Assembly: GCF_963676685.1 (NCBI RefSeq) | Contig: NC_092355.1 | Location: 75,545,176-75,609,175 of the forward strand | DNA from: Mytilus edulis | Lineage: Eukaryota > Mollusca > Bivalvia > Mytilida > Mytilidae | Direction of reading: 5' to 3' | Length of the DNA: 64,000 nt | Shown here: piece by piece, positions 26,601-35,599 of the stretch | Numbering within the stretch: the stretch's first letter is position 1 | Layout of the letters: each line of letters opens with the position of its first letter | The notes under the pieces: model-generated | What the model saw: the letters and a program-made list of their open reading frames with translations, nothing else | What the model was told of the DNA's origin: nothing | Database searches by the model: none | Made by a program: the position numbers and the translations under genes

Positions 26601-29600
26601 GTGTTTTATACTGCTTGTGTACAATCTGTTATGTTCTGAAGTAATTTGTAGTTGTGTGTTTTATACTGCTAGTGTAAAATCTGTTATGTTCTGAAGTAAC
26701 TTGCAGTTGTGTTTTATACTGCAGGTGTGCAACCTGTTATGTTCTGAAGGAATTTGTTGTTGTGTGTTTTATATTTCTTATGTACAATTTGTTATGTTCT
26801 GAAGTAATTTGTAGTTGTGTGTTTTATATTTCTTATGTACAATTTGTTCTGTTCTGAAGTAACTTGTGTGTTTTATACTGCAGGTGTTCAATCTGTTATG
26901 TTCTGAAGTAATTTGTAGTTGTGTGTTTTATATTTCTTATGTACAATTTGTTCTGTTCTGAAGTAACTTGTAGTTGTGTGTTTTTTTACTGCTTATGTAC
27001 AATTTGTTCTGTTCTGAAGTAACTTGTAGTTGTGTGTTTTTTTACTGCTTATGTACAATTTGTTCTGTTCTGAAGTTATTTGTAGAACTTTGTTTGTTTA
27101 ATACTGCTTATGTACAATCTGTTATGTTCTGAAGCAACTTGTTTTTTATTTTTTATACTTCTGTTATTATAGTTCTAAAGTAAATTGTTGTCGTGTGTTT
27201 ATGTACAATATTTAACATTTTGAAGTTACTTGTAGTTTTCACTGTTTCAATGTGCTTTAATCTTAAGTAACATGTAGTTTTGTGTCTTTTTTTGTTCATG
27301 TACCATAAAAGGCTGTATCTTCAAATGATTTTTCTATGAATTATTAAAATAAGGTAGTTTTGAATGTGACTATTTTACTTACATCTTGATAATCAATGTC
27401 TGCACCATTCTGTAGGCTTAATTTTAAGGCTTCTGTATCTCCCTTCCAAGCAGCTGTAGTAAGTTTCTGTAAGTATAACATAGAAATTACATTTAATCTT
27501 GATAATCAATGTCTGCACCATTCTGTAGACATAATTTTAAGGCTTCTATATCTCTATCCCCAGCAGCTGTAGTAAGTTTCTGTAAGTAAACCGTAATAAA
27601 AATATATTGTAATGAATGTCCTTACTGTTAAATTAGGTAATAATTATGTTTTCTTCTGTTTAGCAATGACTACATAAATCAGTAGTATCCTTCCTTCAAA
27701 TAACAGACAGAGAGGAATTTTTTTAATAGCATAAAATTGTAGGGATTTATGCATTTTATATTATCAAGAAAAACACCAAGAGTGCACACACTGAAATGTC
27801 TCGCCTTCTTTACTAATCATTGATATTATGTTGATAGTCCTAAATAAAAAGCTTTATCACAACTGTCACATAAACTTAACATTAACCAAGAAAACTAAAC
27901 ATTGACCAATGAACCATGAAAATGAGATCAAGGCATGTACAGCTAACAATTCTTCCAAACAACAGATATAGTTGACCTATTGGTTATAGTCTATGAAAAC
28001 CAGACCAAAACACAAAAACTTAACACTGAGCAATGAACTGTGAAAATGAGGTCAAGGTCAAATAAAACCTGTGCGATTGACATATACATCATGAAATATT
28101 TCCATACAACAAATATAGTTGACATATTGCATAAAGTATTAAATAAAAAGACCAAAACTCAAAAACTGAACTTTGACCACTGAAGCATGAAAATGCGGTC
28201 ATGTAAAAAAAAAATCCCCCTTTTTTTACAAGATACTCAATAACTCAAAAATGAAATTTTGAATTATCACCAAAAAGTGTACAGATCTTTAGATTAATAT
28301 AACAAAGACATATGTAAAGTTTTAAGCAATAATCATAAATCGTTTTTGAGATATGGTGCGACATGTAAAAAACCCTCCCACTTTTTTACAAAATACTCAA
28401 TAACTCAAAAATAAAATTTTGAATCATCACCAAAAGGTATACAGATATTAAGATTAATATAACTAAGAAGTGTTTAAAGTTTTAAGCCATAATCAAGAAT
28501 CGTTTTTGAGATACGGTGCGACATGTGAAAAAAACACACCCCTGTTTTAGTTACAAAGTGCCGTAACTCAAAAAGTTTTCATCTTATTTTCAACAAAAAG
28601 TATACAGATCATTTGACCATCATAAGAAACAACTATATTAAGTTTCATGAAATTTGGATAAGTCGTTCTCAAGTTACAGTGCGACAGGTTTACGCCGGAC
28701 AGACAGACAGACGGACAGACAGACGGACGGACGAACGGACAGACGGACGGACAGACGGATGGACACCGGACATTTGTATACCATAATACGTCCCGTCAAA
28801 ATTTTGACGGGCGTATAAAAACAGACCAAAACACAAAAACCTTACTGTAACCACTGAACCATGAAAATGAGTTCAAGGTCAGATGACACCTGCCAGTTGG
28901 ACATATACACTTTACAGTCCTTCCATACACTGAATATACTAGATCTATTGCTTATAGTATCTGAGATATGGACCTGACCACCAAAACTTAACCTTGTTCA
29001 CTGATTCATGAAATGAGGTCGAGGTCAAGTGAAAACTGTCTAACGGGCATGAAGACCTTGCAAGGTACACACATACCAAATATAGTAATCCTATTACTTA
29101 TAATAAGAGAGAATTTAACATTACAAAAAATATTTTTTTCAAGTAGTCACTGAACCATGGAAATGAGGTCAAGGACATTGGACATGTGACTGACGGAAAC
29201 TTCATAACATGAGGCATCTGTAGCAAAGTATGAAGCATCCAGATCTTCAACCTTCTAAAATATGAAGCTTTTAAGACGTTAGCCGCCATCGGATCACTAT
29301 CCCTATGTCGAGCTAGGCTCGACAAAATTGTTAACCTTCAAAAAAAATTTTTTTTTATAAAAATCATGGACTAGATTTGGCATATCCTTGAATTTTCTTT
29401 CTTGTAGTATTTTCTGGACTTTGACCTTTGTCCTTTTAAAGACATGTTATACACTTAGTCCTTTAGTTGTCCCTACTTTTGTCCCTTTTAAGACATGTAG
29501 TTGTGTTTTTCATTCACTAAGTCCTTTAATTGCCTTTTGAAGACATGTAGTTGTGTTTCATTCACTTAGTCCTTTAATTGCCCCTAGGTACTTTCTCATC

Positions 29601-30171
29601 CTTTTTCATATTAGCTAGTAGAAAGCTCTCTATTAACTTACTTAAAGAGATACATATATAAATGTATGTAGACTAAATAAATGTAGATGTGGGATATAAT
29701 AAAGCAATGAGAATGTAACCTAACAAGAAAAAAGTGTGTTGTATCAGTCGGCTCTTTATACCATCAAATAGATTGGTCTTATTCAACTCACATGAACTTA
29801 ACCATGGCAAGGGGAGATAACTTCTGTAATTTTTTTTTATGTAGAAAAATTGTCCCAATATTTTATTTCAAATAACTCTACAGACCTACTTAGAGTTACA
29901 AATAAACAAGAATTCTGAAGGTGCTACATAAATAATACACTATCTCCCACCAACTTAGTTTTAGAAAAAAAAATTTCACCTTGCACCTTGCTTTGTCCCA
30001 GTTTTGTATTTTTTTGTTTTTGGAATAAGAAGTTTGGTAGTTCACTTAGAATTCTACTAGTTTTTATCTCAAGTTATCACATACTTGTATCTAATTGTAC
30101 ATTAATGGAGAACAAAACTACAAATGACAAGAAGACTATTAAGTAAATCTTACCTCATTCCAACTTTCCAT
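9443..30171 (-). CDS. Small ankyrin-repeat protein gene, multi-exon
   Basis: Spliced model on the minus strand, coding exons 5' to 3': 30171-30154, 27466-27383, 24712-24614, 24224-24123, 23563-23462, 22901-22803, 22364-22257 and 9526-9443. All junctions are phase 0, with AG acceptors and GT donors at each exon. The product is about 231 aa: it starts MESWNE and then carries seven or eight ankyrin-type units with the pattern GxTALM..A and a helix such as RLLIDRGCKIDIT. The C-terminal unit reads GETPYDLAAKRK and the chain ends after EYLKVHI. There is no signal peptide, membrane segment or second domain, so a cytosolic or nuclear protein-binding scaffold is the likely role; this follows from ankyrin family knowledge and no partner is visible. 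The start is supported by an in-frame stop just upstream if the 35380-35494 exon is joined. The last intron is about 12.7 kb and full of repeats. The end is uncertain: the last exon may splice on at GTACAT. Confidence 0.72.
9850..10150 (+). repeat. 29-bp minisatellite, block 1
   Basis: Degenerate head-to-tail units of the CCTCCTATATCTGTATACCC type with CATCCACA spacing. Because 29 is not a multiple of 3 and no unit carries a plus-strand stop, reading frames stay open and spell a pseudo-protein rich in Tyr, Pro, Ile and His. Not a gene. Confidence 0.75.
10215..10850 (+). pseudogene. 3' end of a non-LTR retrotransposon ORF2, dead
   Basis: Translated pieces: KFDNHIGKICRKASQQLNIL, then KRLGTYLNKLSKLTIFHTFI, then KKVQERALEFVYEDHSSSYQ, and later KAKMPSLHIKRQ, LWNNL and HSFSQFKRLIQSWNG. 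This order is typical of the C-terminal part of CR1/L2/Jockey-like reverse transcriptase ORFs after the catalytic box. In-frame stops (for example TAG near 10261) and at least two frame changes show it is dead. It lies between blocks 1 and 2 of the minisatellite. Confidence 0.7.
10912..10990 (+). repeat. Short tandem repeat in the LINE tail
   Basis: About four units of TTTTAGTTGTGCTTGAA type, 18-19 bp, just downstream of the LINE fragment; probably part of its 3' tail. Confidence 0.5.
11090..11620 (+). repeat. 29-bp minisatellite, block 2
   Basis: The most regular block: successive CTATATCTG words at 11342 and 11371 give a period of exactly 29. A 132-aa open frame (11265-11663) is a by-product of the period. 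Confidence 0.8.
11630..12520. other. Unique sequence between minisatellite blocks
   Basis: About 0.9 kb without minisatellite units. The small ORF 11887-12084 (65 codons) has no recognisable motif or splice context. I see nothing else. Confidence 0.4.
12520..13830 (+). repeat. 29-bp minisatellite, block 3
   Basis: The longest block, about 45 units, more variable, with some units shortened. It abuts the pearl-like element that begins near 13882. Confidence 0.75.
14867..15700 (-). pseudogene. Reverse-transcriptase fragment with YIDD box
   Basis: The minus-strand open frame (coding part about 15690-15164) contains FNSTFRYIDDVLSLNN, the RT catalytic YxDD box, then SASYLDLHLEID, GVYISQLIRYSRACISYHDF and FYGRHHELVDRYGI. 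The first 25 or so residues of the open frame (before KKDKKLAISF) look like unrelated flank, so the copy is 5'-truncated. Downstream, 15080-14867 is its noncoding tail; a second piece of that tail is at 43285-43372. The family is a common bivalve retroelement; whether LINE-, Penelope- or DIRS-like cannot be settled here. Confidence 0.65.
15760..16780. other. AT-rich stretch inside the insertion
   Basis: Poly-T and poly-A rich, without coding signal. Nothing recognised apart from the inverted terminal motif at its right edge. Confidence 0.35.
18001..18135 (+). mobile_element. hAT-like MITE (CAGTGGC family)
   Basis: Starts CAGTGGCGGATCAAGAAC and ends GATCCGCCTATG; the ends are inverted. It includes a G-rich tract at 18092-18113. 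A short CTAGA-like word flanks both sides. A truncated relative is at 33741-33790. Confidence 0.5.
18155..18765. other. Intergenic stretch, nothing recognised
   Basis: AT-rich; the ORFs here have no motif. A mussel-type repeat begins at about 18770. Confidence 0.35.
18770..19850 (+). repeat. Two copies of the GCCAATGAGA dispersed repeat, one split
   Basis: Copies start at about 18783 and 19065 with GCCAATGAGAACTCTCCACA, then ACTATAGGTCAT and CAACAATGAGCAAAG. The second copy is split by the element at 19241-19713 and resumes at AACGAAAAACAAGTATG, ending near GCGGGATCCCCACC. Other copies: 20815-20915 (minus), 30830-30960 (minus), 40590-40690, 46205-46970, 57930-58030 and 62260-62400 (minus). 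A very common mussel repeat. Confidence 0.6.
19241..19713 (+). mobile_element. Pearl-like element inserted in a dispersed repeat
   Basis: Two related units (CACTATCATTTTCTATGTTC at 19278 and 19448) are followed by a GACGCACAGACGG tract at 19617-19665. The terminal hairpin has CTACTATCGTAG with outer arms ATGCCC and GGGCCAT. The host repeat continues on both sides. The same family occurs at 31500-31648 and 33510-34005. Confidence 0.55.
20690..21060 (-). repeat. Nested mussel-type dispersed repeats
   Basis: GGCCACTAATGGGTCTTCAT (20757) and later GAAAATCCCTCACCCAGAGG (20927) belong to one family. Between them a minus-strand copy of the GCCAATGAGA family (20815-20915) ends at ATACCACATCTTCTTTTT, so it was inserted into the first. 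Confidence 0.5.
21060..22215. other. Region 3' of the ankyrin exon cluster
   Basis: Part of the 12.7-kb last intron. I see no exon or known repeat. The minus ORF 21117-21356 has no family resemblance. Confidence 0.4.
22257..22364 (-). CDS. Ankyrin gene, penultimate repeat exon
   Basis: A 108-nt phase-0 exon with acceptor TTATAG, coding IDGRTALHYAAEEGHLQITR then CLVEQGGASLLVTTHQ, with CAG then GTTATA as donor. Spliced to 9526 it reads LLVTTHQGETPYDLAAK, a seamless ankyrin junction, so splicing is preferred over read-through to the TAA at 22218-22220. It is not a near-identical copy of the four central exons. Confidence 0.65.
22803..22901 (-). CDS. Ankyrin gene, tandem repeat exon 4 of 4
   Basis: A 99-nt phase-0 exon coding ELGQTALMEAARFERLKICR then LLIDTGCKIDNTN, donor GTATGT. 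It is more diverged than its siblings: the loop reads FERLK in place of GGHLE, and DTG replaces DRG. Confidence 0.72.
23462..23563 (-). CDS. Ankyrin gene, tandem repeat exon 3 of 4
   Basis: A 102-nt phase-0 exon coding EDGRTALMSAVRGGHLEVCR then LLIDRGCKIDITDP, followed by GTATGT. It is the closest of the four to the generic ankyrin consensus (DGRTALM, GGHLEV). Confidence 0.75.
24123..24224 (-). CDS. Ankyrin gene, tandem repeat exon 2 of 4
   Basis: A 102-nt phase-0 exon with the same acceptor and donor types as its siblings. It codes KYGGETALMRAVVWGHMEIC then RLLIDRGCKIDITA. The 3' part is nearly identical to the neighbouring units, while the first helix (RAVVWGHME) differs. Confidence 0.75.
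24614..24712 (-). CDS. Ankyrin gene, tandem repeat exon 1 of 4
   Basis: A 99-nt phase-0 exon with acceptor TTCCAG and donor GTATGT. It codes DSGATALMWAAQDGDLEVCR followed by HLIDRGCKIDITS. The conserved TALM, the G of QDGD and the DRG turn fit the ankyrin fold. It follows GADIDYQD of the previous exon so that the two units run on without a gap. Confidence 0.75.
25275..25330 (-). pseudogene. Eroded fifth copy of the ankyrin exon unit
   Basis: Minus-strand relic: the last dozen codons read FYSGCKTNITH and are followed by the same GTATGT donor and VCYCFTLTTF-like intron start seen after the intact exons. The upstream half (GxTALM..A) is gone. The flank at 25140-25275 also matches the introns of the other units, so this is a decayed member of the same tandem duplication. 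Confidence 0.55.
25519..27170 (+). repeat. 55-bp VNTR in an ankyrin intron
   Basis: About 29 units of GTTCTGAAGTAACTTGTAGT with TACTGCTTGTGTACAATCTG. The first starts at 25527, 25582 and 25637 give a period of 55. Later units form alternating subtypes (TAACTTGTAG versus TAATTTGTTG), a dimer-like pattern in 25900-26580. Confidence 0.8.
27383..27466 (-). CDS. Ankyrin gene, first repeat exon
   Basis: An 84-nt phase-0 exon with acceptor CTTACAG and donor GTAAGT. It codes KLTTAAWKGDTEALKLSLQN and ends GADIDYQD, a typical ankyrin unit (AAWKGD, then a helix, then NGADID). It is intact, in contrast to its neighbour duplicate at 27496-27579. Confidence 0.75.
27496..27579 (-). pseudogene. Duplicated ankyrin exon with dead 5' splice site
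   Basis: An 84-nt copy of the exon at 27383-27466, offset by 113 bp. It codes KLTTAAGDRDIEALKLCLQN and ends GADIDYQD. The acceptor CTTACAG is kept, but the donor position reads TAAATG instead of GTAAGT, which places TAA in frame directly after the last codon. If included, it would end the protein after about 34 residues. Most likely a skipped pseudoexon. Confidence 0.65.
27850..29170 (+). repeat. Molluscan dispersed repeats with a pearl-like inner element
   Basis: 27850-28195 and 28820-29170 are two halves of a repeat with ACCATGAAAATGAGGTCAAG and CATATACA words, about 150-bp spacing. Between them 28195-28820 holds about 160-170-bp units (CAATAACTCAAAAATGAAAT), a GACAGACGGACAG tract (28700-28760) and the perfect palindrome CCCGTCAAAATTTTGACGGG (28792-28811) before CGTATAAAA. 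Confidence 0.6.
29200..30150. other. Ankyrin first intron, mostly unassigned
   Basis: 29440-29600 has three imperfect units of about 70 bp (AAGACATGTAGTTGTGTTT, CCTTTAATTGC). Otherwise AT-rich with nothing recognised. Confidence 0.4.
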
Positions 30172-30177
30172 TATAGC
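30154..30177 (-). CDS. Ankyrin gene, start-codon exon
   Basis: A 24-nt exon on the minus strand. It is preceded by a long pyrimidine tract ending TTTTTAG and followed by GAG then GTAAGA. It holds six noncoding bases and then ATG (30171-30169) coding MESWNE. It joins in phase 0 to the exon at 27466, giving MESWNEKLTTAAWKGD. A splice acceptor before it implies a further 5' UTR exon upstream. Confidence 0.65.
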
Positions 30178-30430
30178 CTAAAAATAGAAAAGAAAAGTTA
30201 TATTTAATATATACTGTTGAGTTTTAATTGAGGTATTTGTGTTATTGCCAATTAAAAAAAACATGATCACTATGGGTGGTAAAATACTGACCTAATATTT
30301 TCATCTTCTTATTTCATTCAAATAATATATAATAGCATTGAAACAGTAATTTATCTCAACTTTTCTGCACTATTTAAAGTTTAATAATGAACTGAACTCA
30401 AAACCTTAAAAATCTAATCACATACCAAAA

Positions 30431-30508
30431 TGAGGTACAAATGTATTCTACAAGCAGGGTGTGACTGAATGAGGTACAAATGTATTCTACAAGCAGGGTG
30501 TGACTTTT
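30431..30508 (+). repeat. Exact 39-bp tandem duplication
   Basis: TGAGGTACAAATGTATTCTA with CAAGCAGGGTGTGACT occurs at 30431 and 30470, back to back. Confidence 0.7.
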
Positions 30509-30959
30509 TCCATCGAACACCAGAACATCTATTGCACTTTCCCAGACCTAAGAATTTTAAAAGTTCTATTTACCAGCATTAAGACACACATAAAGAACAA
30601 TATTAAATATCATATTGCAGCTTCTCCAAACACTGTCCATAACCAACTAGAACAGTCACATTATATTCAATCATTTTTTATTCTGTATGTGCCTGTCGAA
30701 AGACAGGACCTATAACGTAGTGGATGAAGTTAGAAGCTGTGTACCATCCTTGTTTTTCCTTCATTGTTGTATTTGGCTGTTGATTTTTTTCTTTTAAATT
30801 GTTTAACATTATATCATACCAAGGCTATTTATAGATGACTATATGGAATGGGTTTTGCTTATTGTTGAAGGTTATTGGACGACCTGTAATTGTCTAACTG
30901 TGTCCTATGGTCTAGGAATAATAATATCATTGTTAATCATACCACACCTCCTTAAGGTA

Positions 30960-31500
30960 ACTTTGAACTAGACAAATAGACTTGTGTCGCTGCATGAAAT
31001 TGATAGGACATTTCTGGAATCATGTTTTTCACCAGAAAATATCATCAATTTCGCACGCCTTTGTGACGTCATTTACCAGATAAAAGGCGCGCCTATATCC
31101 CTGCTTTATTAAAGTTTTAAGCACTTTCAGAATCGTCATTCTGCAGGGTAGTTTAGAAATAATTTATGTTCCGTTAGTACGTAATCTTAATTCCAATACC
31201 ACTTAAGGGAGGGTCACCAACTTAATAAATTTAAATTTTCCAAATATTTTGTGCAATATACGATCAAACTTTTTCACCCGTTCACTCAACATGTGTTGGA
31301 AGTGACGATGCCTACATTTTAGTTATGTGGTGATGGAAGTCATATGACAGATTCAACTAACTACCGTGTCCCGGAACTGGCCTATTGAAGTAACATATTC
31401 ACTGAGGTAGAAATGATCATTCCCTAAAATCATTAAAGCCAAGAAAATTTTCATGAAAATTTTCTTTGTACAATGCACATCAGAAACTACAAGAAGGTGT
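30960..31500. other. Intergenic stretch
   Basis: No coding signal. CATTCTGCAGGGTAGTTTAG near 31138 has a diverged relative at 45650, so part is an old dispersed repeat. Confidence 0.35.
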
Positions 31501-33388
31501 CCATAGTACATGGATGCCCCACTAGCACTATCATTTTCTATTTACAGTGGACCGTGAAATTAGGGTCAAAACTCTTAAAATTAGAAAGATCATATCATAG
31601 GGAACATGTGTACAAAGTTTCAAGTTGATTGGACTTCAACTTCATCAACCAGATGCTCGGCAGGGCGTAGCTTTATACGACCGCAGAGGTTGAACCCTGA
31701 ACGGTTCGGGCAAGTATGGACACAACATTCAAGCTGGATTCAGCTCTAAATTTGGATTGTGATTAAATAGTTGACACAGCATAGGTTTCTGACACAGAAT
31801 GAATGTGTTCTAATGAACTTAAAGTTTTTGTTTACTCTTAGAGCAATTCACTATGCTGTTGAATATTAATCCTCTCAAAAAAATGTTTGAAGAAATTTTC
31901 TTTTTATTTATGAAATTTCAAATGAGAAAAATTCAACCCAATTTTTTAATCACATTCCCCTTTCCCTTATTCCAAAACTAATCTCAATTAAAATATTCTA
32001 ATGGAGTTTGCAACAATAACTACTCATTTAAATACATCATAAAATATTAAGATGTAAAAAAACTGCTTGTTATCACTGAATGGTAAAGATCATTTAAAAT
32101 TATCAGTTGGTAGTAAAAAGTGAATATACATTGTATATTGTATATAACAAAGATTTAAGTTGATTCTGGACAAAGAAAGATAACTCCAGTTAAAAAAAAA
32201 TCTTGCAATAAGATATTTCTTGCTTACTATTCTGGACAAAGAAAGATAACTCTAATTTAAAAAAAAATTTGCTATTTCACAATATTGTGAAATTAGATAT
32301 TTCTTGCCATTGCACAATACTGTGCAATTGAAAAGACTTGCTATTGCACAATACTTAATATAATAATTTTAGATCCTGATTTGGACCAACTTGAAAACTG
32401 GGCCCATAATCAAAAATTTAAGTACATGTTTAGATTCAGCATATCAAAGAGGCCCAAGAATTTAATTTTTGTTAAAATCAAACTTAGTTTAATTATGGAC
32501 CCTTTGGACCTTAATGTAGGCCAATTTGAAAACGGGACCAAAAATGAAGAATCTACATACACAGTTAGATTTGGCATATCAACGAACCCCATTTATTCAA
32601 TTTTTGATGAAATCAAATAAAGTTTAATTTTGGACCCAGATTTGGACCAACTTGAAAACTGGGCCAATAATCAAGAATCTAAGTACATTTTTAGATTCAA
32701 CATATCAAAGAACCCAACCGATTCATTTTTTGTCAATCAAACTAAGTTTAATTTTGGACCCTTTGGACCTTAATGTAGACCAATGTGAAAACATGACTAA
32801 AAGTTAAGAATCTACATACACAGTTAGATTCGGCATATCAAAGAACCCCCAATTATTCAATTTTGATGAAATCAAACAAAGTTTAATTTTGGACCCTTTG
32901 GGCCCCTTTTTACTTAAATGTTGGGACCAAAACTCCCAAAATCAATACCAACCTTCCTTTTATGGTCATTAACCTTGTGTTTAAATTTCATAGATTTCTA
33001 TTTACTTATACTAACGTTATGGTGCGAAAACCAAGAAAAATGCTTATTTGGGTCCCTTTTTGGCCCCTAATTCCTAAACTGTTGGGACCTAAACTCTCAA
33101 AATCAATACCAACCTTCCTTTTGTGGTCATAAACCTTGTGTCAAAATTTCATAGATTTCAATTAACTTAAACTAAAGTTATAGTGCGAAAACCAAGAAAA
33201 TGCTTATTTGGGCTCTTTTTGGCCCCTAATTCCTAAAATGTTGGGACCAAAACTCCCAAAATCAATACCAACCTTCCTTTTATGGTCATATACCTTGTGT
33301 TAAAATTTCATAGATTTCTATTCACTTTTACTAAAGTTAGAGTGCGAAAACTAAAAGTATTCGGACGCCGACGACGACGACGACGACA

Positions 33389-33419
<31 letters not shown>

Positions 33420-34005
33420 CGCAGACGACGACGACGATGACGCAGACGACGACGCCAACGTGATAGCAATATACGATGAAATTTTTTTCAAAATTTGCGG
33501 TCGTATAAAAACTATCTTGACCAAAAGCTTTAACCTAAAGTGGGACAACCGCATTTTCTATGTTCAGTGGACCGTGAAATTGGGGTCAAAACTCTTAAAA
33601 TTAGAAAGATCATATCATAGGGAACATGTGTACTAAGTTGCAAGTTGATTTGACTTCAACTTCATCAATTTGACAAAAACTACCTTGACCAAAAACTTTA
33701 ACCTGAAGTGGGACAGACACATTTTCTATGTTCAGCGCAGTGGCAGATCCAGAACTTTTCCTATGGGGGGGGCCCGCTGACTGACCTAAAGGGGGGGCAG
33801 CGGACCGTGAAATTGAGGTAAAAACTCTAATTTGGCATTAAAATTAGAAAGATCATATCATAGGGAACATGTAAACTAAGTGTCAAGTTGATTGGACGTC
33901 AACAAAAAAAAAAACTACCTTGACCAAAAACTTCAACCGGAAGTGGGACAGACGGACATCGAACGAACGGACGCACAGACCGAAAAATGGTAATACCCCT
34001 AGGTT
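31500..34005 (+). mobile_element. Pearl-like element, host of a nested 1.86-kb element
   Basis: Same family as 19241-19713: GGATGCCCCACTAGCACTAT at the start, then units with ATCATAGGGAACATGTGTAC. It breaks at TTCATCAA (31648) and resumes at AACTATCTTGACC (33510), where the sibling at 19575 reads TTCATCAAAAACTACCTTGA without a break. It ends with a short GAACGAACGGACGC tract near 33960. Confidence 0.55.
31649..33509 (+). mobile_element. Nested 1.86-kb element ending TTTATACGACCGCA, copy 1
   Basis: Begins CCAGATGCTCGGCAGGGCG. The inverted motif TTTATACGACCGCA lies at 31672-31685 and TGCGGTCGTATAAA at 33496-33509. Interior: palindromes TTGCACAATACTGTGCAA near 32280-32350, about 240-bp units (GGACCCTTTGGACCTTAATG), about 165-bp units (CCAAAACTCCCAAAATCAAT), then a GAC-rich microsatellite (33363-33460). 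No coding capacity. Confidence 0.6.
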
Positions 34006-34519
34006 GGGCATAAAAACTGCTAACAAACTACAAATCAACATTATCAAGCTGTTCATCAAATATAAAATCATTCCCTGCCATAGAAGTCAAAAAAAGGAAT
34101 TTTCATTGTACAATAAATGTTGTATAATTTCAAACTATTGGTAAACAGGAAGTGGATGTACGGCAGAGGAAAACTGCTTACAGTCTGTATTGTTTAAACC
34201 CACCATCTCCCACACTAAAGGTGAACACAATACCACAACACCCTGAAAGATTAACGAGGCGGTTTTAATGAATTGATTTTTTTTTGTAATCTTATAAAAA
34301 AACATATATTATACGATACATACTAATTAGATAAATACTGCTGAATGTACCTCTGAGGTCAGCCTATTTTATAAGTAAGGTTGTGTCGTCATCTAAAGTA
34401 TCTGTGAAAAATAACTATAAATCATATTTACTTGTTCAAGCCTGATATATGTAAAATATATATATCATTTAAAAATACTTCATTGGTACTTCTTTTTATA
34501 ATTAACTATTATGAATGTT

Positions 34520-34985
34520 CCTTATAAACATATCAATGTTTGTGTGTTATCTCCCTGATTGTTATAAACATATCAATGTTTGTGTGTTATCTCCCTGTAT
34601 AAACATATTGTTTGTGGGTTATCTCCCTGTATAAACATATCAATGTTTGTGGGTTATCTCCCTGTATAAACATATCAATGTTTGTGGGTTATCTCCCTGT
34701 TTCTTAAAAACATATCAATGTTTGTGGGTTATCTCCCTGTTTCTTATAAACATATCAATGTTTGAGTGTTATCTCCTGTTTCTTATAAACATATCAATGT
34801 TTGTGGGTTATCTCCCTGTATAAACATATCAATGTTTGTGTGTTATCTCCCTGTTTAACCATATCAATGTTTGTGTGTTATCTCCCTGTATAAACATATC
34901 AACGTTTGTGTGTTATCTCCCTGTATAAACATATTGTTTGTGGGCTATCTCCCTGTTTCCTATAAACATATCAATGTTTCTTCCT
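34520..34985 (+). repeat. 35-bp minisatellite
   Basis: About 12 units of TATAAACATATCAATGTTTG with TGGGTTATCTCCCTG. Starts at 34631 and 34666 show the period. Some units carry an extra TTTCT. Confidence 0.75.
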
Positions 34986-35379
34986 GTTTCAATTAAATAA
35001 ACTTACAAGAAAGGTACAGATAGTGGACAAAAGTGAGTTCCCAATAAAAACACGTCCTATCATTTCATCTAAAATCGATATTTGTCAAAAAAAAAATTAC
35101 TTTATGAGCGATTTTTATAAAATAAATACCTTAAGATGTGGGAATAGTCTGAATTTTTTTGTTTATCTGACCATGATTTTCGTTAGGGTCGTTTTCATTT
35201 TCTGATAGGTGAAACACAAATGCAAATTTTTATGATTTTCATTTGGTTAGAATACATAGCAAAGTTTTCCACAAATATTTTTTTTGTGTTCACCTCATCA
35301 GAAAATTAAAATGAGCTTGAATAATATCAAATTTCAAAAGTAAATGATCCTATATAGTTCACATATAATGTACACTTAC

Positions 35380-35494
35380 CTATAATAACTTGACTGGACA
35401 AGGATTACATTGAATGGACAATGATCACATTGACTGGACAATGATCACATTAACTGGACAAGGATCACATTGACTGGACATGCTGGACAAGGAT
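35380..35494 (-). other. Exon-like block, possible 5' UTR of the ankyrin gene
   Basis: On the minus strand it is bounded by acceptor ATATTTTGTAG and donor TATAG then GTAAGTG, both strong. It has no long ORF and ends with an in-frame TAG relative to the MESWNE exon. About five 20-bp units (ATTGACTGGACAATGATCAC type, 35395-35490) make up most of it. Joining it to the ankyrin transcript is inference. Confidence 0.35.
35395..35490 (+). repeat. 20-bp tandem repeat
   Basis: About five units of ATTGACTGGACAATGATCAC with AAGG variants. It lies inside the exon-like block on the minus strand. Confidence 0.6.
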
Positions 35495-35599
35495 CTACAA
35501 AATATAAATAGATGTTTCAAACTAAAGACAATGCTAAAAAGAAAACACCAACAAACAACAGTACACAAAACACAAAATAAACAAGCATTCTGACATTAT

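Noticed and set aside
25519-27170. CRISPR-like direct repeats
   Set aside because: No spacers; units abut each other and the DNA is animal nuclear.
27850-29170. Nuclear-receptor half sites (TCAAGGTCA-like) in the repeat
   Set aside because: They belong to a dispersed repeat and are short; nothing suggests regulatory use here.
33351-33554. Serine-rich minus frame
   Set aside because: Product of the GAC-type microsatellite.
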